Shown here one piece after another: positions 25,988 to 33,487 of a stretch of 64,000 nt of DNA. Origin of the DNA: Limnobacter thiooxidans (GTDB lineage Bacteria; Pseudomonadota; Gammaproteobacteria; Burkholderiales; Burkholderiaceae_B). Location of the stretch: NCBI RefSeq assembly GCF_036323495.1, contig NZ_AP028947.1, positions 62,001-126,000 of the forward strand, read 5' to 3'. The notes beneath the pieces are model-generated. The model was not told the origin of the DNA. It saw only the letters and a program-made list of their open reading frames with translations, and ran no database searches. Every line of letters starts with the position of its first letter. Position 1 is the first letter of the stretch. The position numbers and the translations under genes are program-made.

Positions 25988-27892
25988 GTGTCTACTGCAT
26001 TCCGTGTGTTGTCGTTCATCCCGCCGATGACACAGCTCAACACACCCTACCCGTCTACCGCTTACATCACCGGCTTTCTGCGCAAGCAGGGCATCGATTC
26101 CGTGCAAGCTGACATTGCGCTGGGCCTGGTGCTGACCCTGTTTTCCCCGGAAGGGCTGGACCGAATTGCCGCAGAAATTGAGCAATACGAGGAAGTGACC
26201 GAGCGCGTGGCCCTTTTCATGGACCAGTTCAGCCGATACCGCGCCACCATTGCGCCCACCATCCGCTTTTTGCAGGGTGGCGATTCCACCCTGGCCCACC
26301 GCATCAACAGCCGCGGCTTTTTACCGGAAGGCCCCAGGTTCGAAACGCTGGATGTGTATGTGGACGAAGACGGTGGCGACCCGCTGGCCTGGGCCTTTGG
26401 TGCCTTGGGCGCGCAAGACAAGGCCCGCCACCTGGCCACGTTGTATCTGAACGATTTGGCCGATGTGATTGCCGACGCAATTGATGAACGATTCGAATTT
26501 GTTCGCTATGCCGAGTCCCTGGCGGGCAGCCAGCCCAGCTTCGACCCCTTGGCGCAGGCGCTTGAACAGCCTTTCACCCTGATTGATGAAATTCTGGTGG
26601 AGCTGACGCTGGCTGAGTTCAAACGCCAGCAACCCCAACTGGTACTGTTGTCCGTGCCTTTTCCGGGTGCGGTGTATGCCGCCCTGCGCATGGCCCAAGC
26701 CATGAAAGCAGAAAACCCGGCCGTCAAAATTGGCTTGGGTGGCGGCTATGTGAATACCGAGTTGCGCGAACTGGCCGAGCCCCGCCTGTTTGATTTTGTT
26801 GATTTTGTCACGCTTGATTCTGGCGAGCGCCCTTTGCTGTGCCTGATCGAACACTTGCAAGGCAAGCGCGGCCCGCAACGCCTGGTGCGCACGTTCACCC
26901 GCAACGCAGAAGGCCAAGTGCAGTACACCAACTGGGCTGAACCCGATGTGCCGTTTGGCGATGTAGGCACCCCAACCTGGGATGGCCTGCCCTTGGCCCA
27001 ATACCTCAGCCTGCTGGACATGCTCAACCCCATGCACCGCCTGTGGAGCGACGGGCGCTGGAACAAGCTGACCGTGGCGCACGGCTGTTACTGGAAAAAG
27101 TGCAGCTTTTGCGATGTGTCGCTGGACTACATTTCCCGCTATGAAAATGCCACGGCTACCGAGTTGGTCAATCGCATTGAAGCCATTGTGGCTGAAACGG
27201 GCCAAACCGGTTTTCATTTCGTGGACGAGGCTGCACCCCCCAAAGCCTTGAAGGCCCTTGCGCTGGAGCTGATTGAGCGGCAAGTTTCCATTTCTTGGTG
27301 GGGCAATATCCGGTTCGAGAAATCCTTCACGCCCGAGCTGTGCCAGTTGCTGGCCGACAGTGGTTGCATCGCCATCAGCGGCGGGCTTGAAGTGGCTTCC
27401 GACCGGCTGTTGAACTTGATGAAGAAAGGCGTGTCGGTGGAACAGGTGGCCCAAGTCACCAAGGGTTTCACCGATGCTGGTGTGCTTGTGCATGCCTACC
27501 TGATGTACGGTTTCCCGACCCAGACCGTGCAAGACACGGTGGACGCACTGGAATACGTGCGCCAGCTGTTTGCTGCTGGTTGTATACAGTCAGGCTACTT
27601 TCACCGCTTTGCCTGCACGGTTCATTCGCCGGTGGGCAAAAACCCCGAGGAATACGGTATTCAGTTGAAACCCATGCCGCAAGGCACTTTTGCCAAAAAC
27701 GACATCGGCTTTATCGACCCGACCGGCGTGGACCATGGCGCACTGGGTGAAGGCTTGAACAAGGCCCTGTACAACTACATGCATGGCATTGGGCTTGACC
27801 AGAATGTACGCAGCTGGTTTGACCAGAAAGTGCCCCGCCCCACAGTGGCCAGGGATTTCATTGATCGCGCGCTAAATATTGACAGTATGTAA
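25988..27892 (+). CDS. B12-binding domain radical SAM protein
   Basis: A 634-residue protein with a long N-terminal region (1-200), a cobalamin-binding-like Rossmann part (about 205-300: QLVLLSVPFPGAVYAAL, KIGLGGGYVNT) and a radical SAM core (about 350-560). The cluster motif is HGCYWKKCSFCDVS, that is CX4CX2C rather than the usual CX3CX2C. GGLEVASDRLLNLMKKG is the later SAM-binding glycine/ribose motif. The B12 part lacks the DxHxxG histidine, as in several B12 radical SAM methylases. Substrate unknown. GTG 25988 is used because GAGG lies 7 bases upstream; an ATG at 26028 is an alternative. The neighbouring Cys-rich peptide and DsbA-like protein suggest peptide modification, but this is inference. 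Confidence 0.85.
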   Translation: MSTAFRVLSFIPPMTQLNTPYPSTAYITGFLRKQGIDSVQADIALGLVLTLFSPEGLDRIAAEIEQYEEVTERVALFMDQFSRYRATIAPTIRFLQGGDSTLAHRINSRGFLPEGPRFETLDVYVDEDGGDPLAWAFGALGAQDKARHLATLYLNDLADVIADAIDERFEFVRYAESLAGSQPSFDPLAQALEQPFTLIDEILVELTLAEFKRQQPQLVLLSVPFPGAVYAALRMAQAMKAENPAVKIGLGGGYVNTELRELAEPRLFDFVDFVTLDSGERPLLCLIEHLQGKRGPQRLVRTFTRNAEGQVQYTNWAEPDVPFGDVGTPTWDGLPLAQYLSLLDMLNPMHRLWSDGRWNKLTVAHGCYWKKCSFCDVSLDYISRYENATATELVNRIEAIVAETGQTGFHFVDEAAPPKALKALALELIERQVSISWWGNIRFEKSFTPELCQLLADSGCIAISGGLEVASDRLLNLMKKGVSVEQVAQVTKGFTDAGVLVHAYLMYGFPTQTVQDTVDALEYVRQLFAAGCIQSGYFHRFACTVHSPVGKNPEEYGIQLKPMPQGTFAKNDIGFIDPTGVDHGALGEGLNKALYNYMHGIGLDQNVRSWFDQKVPRPTVARDFIDRALNIDSM

Positions 27893-27936
27893 ATATCAGG
27901 CGAAAGTGCTGTAAAACAATAACCAGAGACAGCACC

Positions 27937-29295
27937 ATGAGCCTGAAAACCCTGTTGATGCCCGCCATCACTCAAAGGCGTTTTGCACGCAGCACCTTGT
28001 TGGCCAAGCGAGCCAAGGCAGAAAAGGCTCGGCAAGCCGCCCGGCGTCCTCACGAGGTGCATTACTTTCATCAGATCGATGACCCTTACAGCCACTTGCT
28101 GGCGCAGGCTTTGCCTAGGTTTCTGAGCCTTTACAACATTCAACTGATTCCGCATGTGGTCAGCCCGCCGCCCGACTCAGCGGCGCCCGAGCGTGAAAAA
28201 CTGGTCGCCTACAGCCGCGTGGACGCAGCCCTGCTGGCCCAGCGCCATGGATTGAAGTTCACCGACCCCGGCTACCAGCCCAATGCGCAGCGGTGCGCGC
28301 AAGCCAAGCACACTTTGGTGGCTGCCATTTTCGCTGGACAGTTTGGCGAGCATGCGGCTGCGATGGGCCAATGGTTGTGGGCCAGCGATGAAACACGGGT
28401 TCCACCCGAGCAAGTCAATGGCTTGAAACCGGTGTCCAATGAAGAGGTACAAGCCCACATTGCACAGGCGGATGCCTTGCGGCAAAAGCTGGGGCATTAC
28501 CTGGGCGGCATGCTGTATTACGAAGGCGAGTGGTACTGGGGAATTGACCGGCTGTACCACCTGGAGCAACGCTTGCAGGAACTGGGTGCCCAGCGCAGCG
28601 GGTCAGGTGGCGTGCCCGATTCCGTGTTGTTTGCACCCGATGACGGGTTGGCGCAGGCCAACGCACTGACCAACCCACTGAGCAACCCACCTGCCATTGA
28701 TTTCTTTTTCTCCTTCCGCAGTCCTTATTCCGCCATTGTGGCGCCCCGGGTATTCGAACTGGCCCGTCAAACAGGTGCGAAAGTGAACTTGCGCTATGTG
28801 CTACCCATGGTGATGCGGGGCTTGCCCGTGCCCAAGGTAAAGCGCGAATACATTGTGGTTGACACCGCCCGCGAAGCCCATGTTCGCAACATTCCGTTTG
28901 GTCGCCTGAATGACCCTGTTGGCAAACCCACCGAGCGCGGCCTGGCTCTGATTCCGTTTGCGGAAATGCACAGCTGTGGGCCGGAGTTTGTATTGTCTTT
29001 CATGCATGGCGTGTGGGCTGAAGGTATTGATGCGGGCAGCGACAAAGGCCTGCGAGCCATTGTGGAACGCGTTGGCTTGCGTTGGGAAGGTGCCCAAGTG
29101 GCCCTGCTTCACACGGCCTGGCGCGAAGTGGCGGCAGCCAATAGGGAAGAATTGTTTGCTGCTGGTTTGTGGGGTGTGCCCTCCTTCAAGGTGGGCGACA
29201 CGGCAGTGTGGGGCCAGGATCGCCTGTGGGCAGTGAAAGCAGCCTTGGAAGCGGCTGCAGGCAAGGCGTCGCGGGGACGGTCAAAAAAAGCTTGA
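27937..29295 (+). CDS. Tandem DsbA-like / HCCA isomerase-fold protein
   Basis: A 452-residue protein made of two thioredoxin-fold DsbA-like domains. Domain 1 (about 38-225) has VHYFHQIDDPYSHLL and domain 2 (about 245-435) has IDFFFSFRSPYSAIV and the C-terminal GLWGVPSFKVGDTAVWGQDRL. The SPYS/DPYS positions replace the CXXC of true DsbA, as in 2-hydroxychromene-2-carboxylate isomerase and kappa glutathione transferases. A basic coiled stretch opens the protein (about 12-38) and the tail is Lys/Arg-rich. No signal peptide is seen. It lies 44 bases after the radical SAM gene and is probably co-transcribed. Function is likely glutathione-dependent but unproven. Confidence 0.8.
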   Translation: MSLKTLLMPAITQRRFARSTLLAKRAKAEKARQAARRPHEVHYFHQIDDPYSHLLAQALPRFLSLYNIQLIPHVVSPPPDSAAPEREKLVAYSRVDAALLAQRHGLKFTDPGYQPNAQRCAQAKHTLVAAIFAGQFGEHAAAMGQWLWASDETRVPPEQVNGLKPVSNEEVQAHIAQADALRQKLGHYLGGMLYYEGEWYWGIDRLYHLEQRLQELGAQRSGSGGVPDSVLFAPDDGLAQANALTNPLSNPPAIDFFFSFRSPYSAIVAPRVFELARQTGAKVNLRYVLPMVMRGLPVPKVKREYIVVDTAREAHVRNIPFGRLNDPVGKPTERGLALIPFAEMHSCGPEFVLSFMHGVWAEGIDAGSDKGLRAIVERVGLRWEGAQVALLHTAWREVAAANREELFAAGLWGVPSFKVGDTAVWGQDRLWAVKAALEAAAGKASRGRSKKA

Positions 29296-29368
29296 CCTTG
29301 CCACCTTGTCAGGGTTTCCAATACAGTGGTTCTGTAGACGTTTTTAACCACCGCAAGGAAGACCTGAC

Positions 29369-30025
29369 ATGCCCGGTTGCAATCACAGCCATTCTCATGA
29401 AGCGGCCGCCTCAGCGGCCAATCCTGGTTTCCGCAAGGTGTTGTGGATCGCCCTGATCGCCAACGCAGCCATGTTTTTTCTGGAAATAGGTGCGAGCTGG
29501 CAGGCAGGTTCCGTGTCGCTGTTGGCGGATTCGCTCGATTTCGGCGGAGACGCTGCCAACTACGCACTCTCGCTGTTCGTCTTGGGCATGGCCCTTCAAA
29601 CCCGCGCCAAGGCGGCTTTGCTCAAAGGCGTGTCCATGGGGCTGTACGGGGTGGGCGTGCTGGGTTTTGCGCTGTACGCGGCGTTCAATGGGGAAGTGCC
29701 TTCCTACACCACCATGGGTGTGGTGGGGGTGTTGGCGCTCGCTGTGAATGTGGGTGTGGCTGCCTTGCAATACCGTTACCGCAATGGCGATTCCAACATG
29801 CGTTCAGTGTGGCTTTGCAGTCGAAACGACGCCATAGGCAACCTGGCTGTGCTGGGTGCAGCTGTGTTGGTGGGCGTAACCCAGGCCGCCTGGCCCGACC
29901 TGGTGGTGGCCGCCTTGATGGCCTCGCTGGGTCTATCTGCCTCGGTCAGTGTAATCCGGCAAGCCCGGGGTGAATTACGTGGTGAACCACCAAGGGTTGC
30001 GAATGAACATGGACATTCACACTGA
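29369..30025 (+). CDS. Cation diffusion facilitator-type efflux transporter
   Basis: A 218-residue membrane protein with six helices. The CDF metal-site helix reads SVSLLADSLDFGGDAANYALSL, and the matching helix 5 site is SRNDAIGNLAVLG. His-rich ends (CNHSHSHE at the start, NEHGHSH at the end) suggest metal capture. It lacks the C-terminal cytoplasmic domain of classical CzcD. It probably exports Zn2+, Co2+ or similar out of the cytoplasm, complementing the RND efflux pump downstream. It starts 73 bases after the DsbA-like gene and opens the metal island. Confidence 0.88.
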   Translation: MPGCNHSHSHEAAASAANPGFRKVLWIALIANAAMFFLEIGASWQAGSVSLLADSLDFGGDAANYALSLFVLGMALQTRAKAALLKGVSMGLYGVGVLGFALYAAFNGEVPSYTTMGVVGVLALAVNVGVAALQYRYRNGDSNMRSVWLCSRNDAIGNLAVLGAAVLVGVTQAAWPDLVVAALMASLGLSASVSVIRQARGELRGEPPRVANEHGHSH

Positions 30026-30126
30026 AGGTCACATGGACGTGCACACCAAGCCATGGCAAATGCTTGGTCCAACCTGTCCCATATTCTGGTTTTGAACCTT
30101 TTTCGGCCTGTGTTAATCTCACGCTC

Positions 30127-30450
30127 ATGAAAAAGTGGTTTCTTCTTTTGCTGATGATGGTTCTACCGCTGCAAAGCCTGCTGGCTGAGGGGCAGTTTTT
30201 CCATGCACTCGAGGACACGCATTCACACACTCATGTGCAAACGTTGCCTACCGATGGCCATGTCCAAACCACTGAAGACAATTCCGCAGAGACCGACCAC
30301 CACCACCATTGCCCAGGGCATTGTACGGTGGTGTTGTCCAGCCTGCCCGCCAATGCGCACCCCGACCTGACCTACGCCGAGTTTTCCCCTGAGCCAACAC
30401 TGGCCACCTCTTTTTTCAATTCCCGAATAGAACGCCCCAACTGGTGTTGA
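30127..30450 (+). CDS. czcI: CzcI-like periplasmic metal-resistance protein
   Basis: A 107-residue exported protein with signal peptide MKKWFLLLLMMVLPLQSLLA, then a His-rich region (HALEDTHSHTHVQTL, ETDHHHHCPGHC) and a conserved-looking end SRIERPNWC. Small His-rich proteins ending in an ERPxW motif precede czcCBA operons and are named CzcI, a proposed periplasmic metal-binding modulator. ATG 30127 begins exactly at the signal peptide. It is 63 bases upstream of the czcC start. Confidence 0.75.
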   Translation: MKKWFLLLLMMVLPLQSLLAEGQFFHALEDTHSHTHVQTLPTDGHVQTTEDNSAETDHHHHCPGHCTVVLSSLPANAHPDLTYAEFSPEPTLATSFFNSRIERPNWC

Positions 30451-30513
30451 ACCTGCTTTGACCTGTGCCCCTGCATGCAGGGGGATTTTCACTTGTTCAC
30501 GGAGTTTTTCACC

Positions 30514-31761
30514 ATGAATTCACCACTGCGCGTGGTGCTTTGGGCGTGCGTCGGTTTTGCCGCCGCGCCTTGGGCACACGCTCAAGAAGCCACTGTGCCG
30601 CTTGCACAGGTTTACCAATCGGCGCTTGCGCACAACCCGGCTTTGCTGGCCCAAGGCCAGCGCATTGCAGCACTGAAAGCCGGGCGTGAAAATGCCAACA
30701 GTTTGACTGCTGCACCCCTGGCACTTGAAGGGTCGTATCGAAGCGACCGCAACCGGGACAACCAGGGTTTGCGGGAAACCTCGCTGGGCCTGAGCGCACC
30801 CCTTTGGTTGTGGAATGAACGCAGCACGAACCAGAACCTTCGCCAGCTTGAACTGGCCGCTGGCGAGCAGCGTGCAGCCGAGTTGAAACTGGAACTGGCC
30901 GGGCAAGTTCGGCAGGTGTACTGGAACGCGCTGGCTGCGCAGCTTGATGTTGACCTCGCGCAGGCGCGTGTCATTTCGGCTGACAGGCTGATGGCTGATG
31001 TAAAGCGCCGGGTGGATGCCGGTGATCTGGCCAAGGTTGACCTGCTGCAAGCCACTGCACTGCGAGCGCAAGCCCATGTTGAGCTTGGCCGTGCCATGTC
31101 CACCTTGTCCACTGTGGGTTCCGAGTTTGCGCAGCTTACCGGCTTACCCGTCACTGTGCTGAATGCCCATGGCCGTGCCTCGACAGAAACGCTGCCCAAT
31201 GAAACCACGCTGAACATTCAGGGACATCCGCTTTTTCAGGCAGCGCAAAACGAGGCACTGCTCAATGGCAGCCGGGCAGACCTGGTTGCCATTCAACGGC
31301 GTGAAAACCCCGAGGTGGGGCTGGCATTGATCAACGAGCGCGCGGCTTTCGGTGCGCCGAATGAAAAGTCGCTGCTGCTTTCCACCCGAATTCCCTTGGG
31401 CTCCCGGACAGCGCATGCCAGCCGATTGCTGGCAGCGCGTGCGGATGAAACCGAGGCTCAGGAAACGCTCAAGCGTGTGGGCACCCGCATCAAGGCGCAA
31501 GCGACTGCCGCGCAGGCCAATGTGGAGTGGTTTGAAAAGCTGCAAGGCAATGCGCAGGCACAGGCGGAACTGGCCCGACAGGTTTATACCTTGCATCAAA
31601 AGTCATTTGCACTGGGTGAAACCGATTTCCCCACGCTGTTGCGTTTCGAGCAGCAGGCCTTTGAGGCTGAGCGTTTGGCCAAAAAATCCACCATTGAATT
31701 CTCGACCAAAGTGTCTGCCTTGTTGCAGGCGCTGGGTCTGTTACCCGAGCAAGCACCATGA
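30514..31761 (+). CDS. czcC: Outer-membrane efflux protein, CzcC-like
   Basis: A 415-residue TolC-family outer-membrane channel of a tripartite heavy-metal pump. The signal peptide MNSPLRVVLWACVGFA with AHA-Q cleavage is followed by two repeats of the outer membrane efflux domain with long coiled-coil helices (about 60-200 and 270-400). AHNPALLAQGQRIAALKAG is the usual first helix. ATG 30514 with GGAG upstream is preferred to an ATG 13 codons earlier. Its last codons overlap the next gene's ATG by four bases (ATGA). Confidence 0.9.
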   Translation: MNSPLRVVLWACVGFAAAPWAHAQEATVPLAQVYQSALAHNPALLAQGQRIAALKAGRENANSLTAAPLALEGSYRSDRNRDNQGLRETSLGLSAPLWLWNERSTNQNLRQLELAAGEQRAAELKLELAGQVRQVYWNALAAQLDVDLAQARVISADRLMADVKRRVDAGDLAKVDLLQATALRAQAHVELGRAMSTLSTVGSEFAQLTGLPVTVLNAHGRASTETLPNETTLNIQGHPLFQAAQNEALLNGSRADLVAIQRRENPEVGLALINERAAFGAPNEKSLLLSTRIPLGSRTAHASRLLAARADETEAQETLKRVGTRIKAQATAAQANVEWFEKLQGNAQAQAELARQVYTLHQKSFALGETDFPTLLRFEQQAFEAERLAKKSTIEFSTKVSALLQALGLLPEQAP

Positions 31762-32315
31762 AAAAACCTGTCACTGTTTTGTTGTTATGCGCCATGCACA
31801 CACTGGCCTTGGCTGGCCCCGGCCACGACCATGGCGATGAAGCCTCTGTTGCGGCAGGGGCTGTATTGCCCCGTGTTGTCATGGAATCCGATTTGTTTGA
31901 AGCCGTGGGCGTATTGAATGGCCGCACGCTTGAAATTTTTGTCGACCACGCCGCCACCAATGCACCGGTGCAAAACGCCACTCTTGATCTTCAATTGAAC
32001 GGGCAAAAAGTACCGCTTGAATTGCACGCTGAGGGTGAGTTCGATGCCGTGTTGCCCGAATCCGGATTGGGTGAGCAACTGGCGGTGGCCTTGCAGGTCA
32101 GCGTGGGTGATCAAAGCGAGGTGCTGACTGGCACGTTGCTGTTGGCAGATCAAGGCCATGCGCACGAAGGCCATGAGGAACACGCTGACCACGCAGGCCA
32201 CGAAGAGCATGGCCCGCACGGTGTTGAATATTGGGTGGTGGTGGGCGCTGCTGCGCTGCTGGCCTTGGGCCTGATTGCCTTCTTCATCAAACGCCGCAAC
32301 AAGGGAGTGAAATAA
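31758..32315 (+). CDS. His-rich membrane-anchored periplasmic protein of the metal operon
   Basis: A 185-residue protein. It has a signal peptide (MKKPVTVLLLCAMHTLALA), a GPGHDHGDE metal-binding start, a beta-rich domain (about 35-130), a striking His/Glu run (about 130-155: GHAHEGHEEHADHAGHEEH) and one C-terminal transmembrane helix (about 160-178) with a KRRNKGVK cytosolic tail. It probably captures metal in the periplasm for the CzcCBA pump. Such an extra component between CzcC and CzcB occurs in some betaproteobacterial czc clusters. I know no established name for it. Confidence 0.75.
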   Translation: MKKPVTVLLLCAMHTLALAGPGHDHGDEASVAAGAVLPRVVMESDLFEAVGVLNGRTLEIFVDHAATNAPVQNATLDLQLNGQKVPLELHAEGEFDAVLPESGLGEQLAVALQVSVGDQSEVLTGTLLLADQGHAHEGHEEHADHAGHEEHGPHGVEYWVVVGAAALLALGLIAFFIKRRNKGVK

Positions 32316-32317
32316 TC

Positions 32318-33475
32318 ATGAAACTAGTCATTTCACGTTCATCCGTGTTCACCTGCGCATTGGCCTTGCTGGCGCTGAATTTCTCAAACAACACCACTGC
32401 CTGGGCTGGGCCTGGGCATGACCATGGCGAAGAGCACGACAATGCGCAAGCGCAGGCAACACCTGATGTCGCGATGGGCAACAGCCCGCGCCGCCTGCCC
32501 ACTGGCGAGGTATTTTTACCCAAGCCCGCACAGCGGCAACTCAACGTGCGCACCACTCCTGCAGTGCTTCAGGCGCATGCGAAAGTCATTGAACTGAATG
32601 GCAAGGTTGTTGTTGATCCGCAAACCGGCGGGCTAGTGCAAACCACCGCAGGTGGGCGTTTTGAAGCCCCACCCAAAGGCATCCCGCAGATGGGTCAAAA
32701 GGTGACAAAAGGCGAACTGCTGGGCCATGTGCTGGCCAGCCATGGCACGCTGGAGCGGTCTGCCCAGCAGGGTCAACTGGCGCAATTGAAATCGCAACTG
32801 AATCTCGCTGAAAGCAGGCTTCAACGAGTACAGCAGCTTCAAGACACTTTGCCAAGGAAAGAACTGGACGCCGCCAATGCCGAGGTGCAGGGTTTGAAAG
32901 GCCAGGTTGCTGCCCTGGCGGGTGGCATCGGCGCGAAAGAAGCATTGCGAGCACCAGCCAGTGGTGTTGTATCGAGCAGCCAGGCCATTTCGGGCAAAGT
33001 GTTTGACGCGGGTGCGCTGGTGTTTGAAGTGCTTGATCCTTCGGTGGTGCGCATCGATGCCACGTGGGCCAGCGGCGGCGTTCCCCCGGGTTTCAGTGGC
33101 GCAACAGTGGTGCTGGGCGACCAAACCATCCAATTGAACTACGTGGGTGCAGCGGGTGCCGTGCGTGATCAATCGCTCACCCTGGTCTTTGAAAACCGCA
33201 AACTGGAGCAGACGCGGTTTTTCACCGGGCAACTGGTGAAAGTGTTCGCCGCGCTGGCTGATCAAACAGAGGGTGTTGCCATACCCAGTTCAGCCGTGGT
33301 GAAAAACGCGGCGAACCAAACCATGGTGTGGGTGAAAACCGAACCCGAAACCTTTCAGCCACAGGTGGTAGTGACAGAACCACTCGATGGGCAGCGCGTG
33401 CTGGTGAAAAGCGGCTTGACGACCTATGACCGCGTGGTGACGCAAGGCGCAACCTTGATTAACCAGGTTCGCTAA
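32318..33475 (+). CDS. czcB: RND efflux membrane-fusion protein, CzcB-like
   Basis: A 385-residue periplasmic adaptor linking CzcA and CzcC. After the signal peptide comes GPGHDHGEEHDN, a His/Asp-rich metal-binding start shared with the upstream protein. Then follow a barrel-sandwich half (GGRFEAPPKGIPQMGQKVTKGELLG), an alpha-hairpin coiled coil (about 150-205), the second lipoyl half (LRAPASGVVSS) and beta-barrel regions. ATG 32318 lies two bases after the previous stop, so the genes are translated in series. Confidence 0.9.
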   Translation: MKLVISRSSVFTCALALLALNFSNNTTAWAGPGHDHGEEHDNAQAQATPDVAMGNSPRRLPTGEVFLPKPAQRQLNVRTTPAVLQAHAKVIELNGKVVVDPQTGGLVQTTAGGRFEAPPKGIPQMGQKVTKGELLGHVLASHGTLERSAQQGQLAQLKSQLNLAESRLQRVQQLQDTLPRKELDAANAEVQGLKGQVAALAGGIGAKEALRAPASGVVSSSQAISGKVFDAGALVFEVLDPSVVRIDATWASGGVPPGFSGATVVLGDQTIQLNYVGAAGAVRDQSLTLVFENRKLEQTRFFTGQLVKVFAALADQTEGVAIPSSAVVKNAANQTMVWVKTEPETFQPQVVVTEPLDGQRVLVKSGLTTYDRVVTQGATLINQVR

Positions 33476-33487
33476 AGGGAGAACAGC

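Noticed and set aside
26321..27532. Long antisense open frame (403 codons) across the radical SAM gene
   Set aside because: It is a codon-bias shadow: the sense frame has clear B12/radical SAM motifs and the antisense has none.
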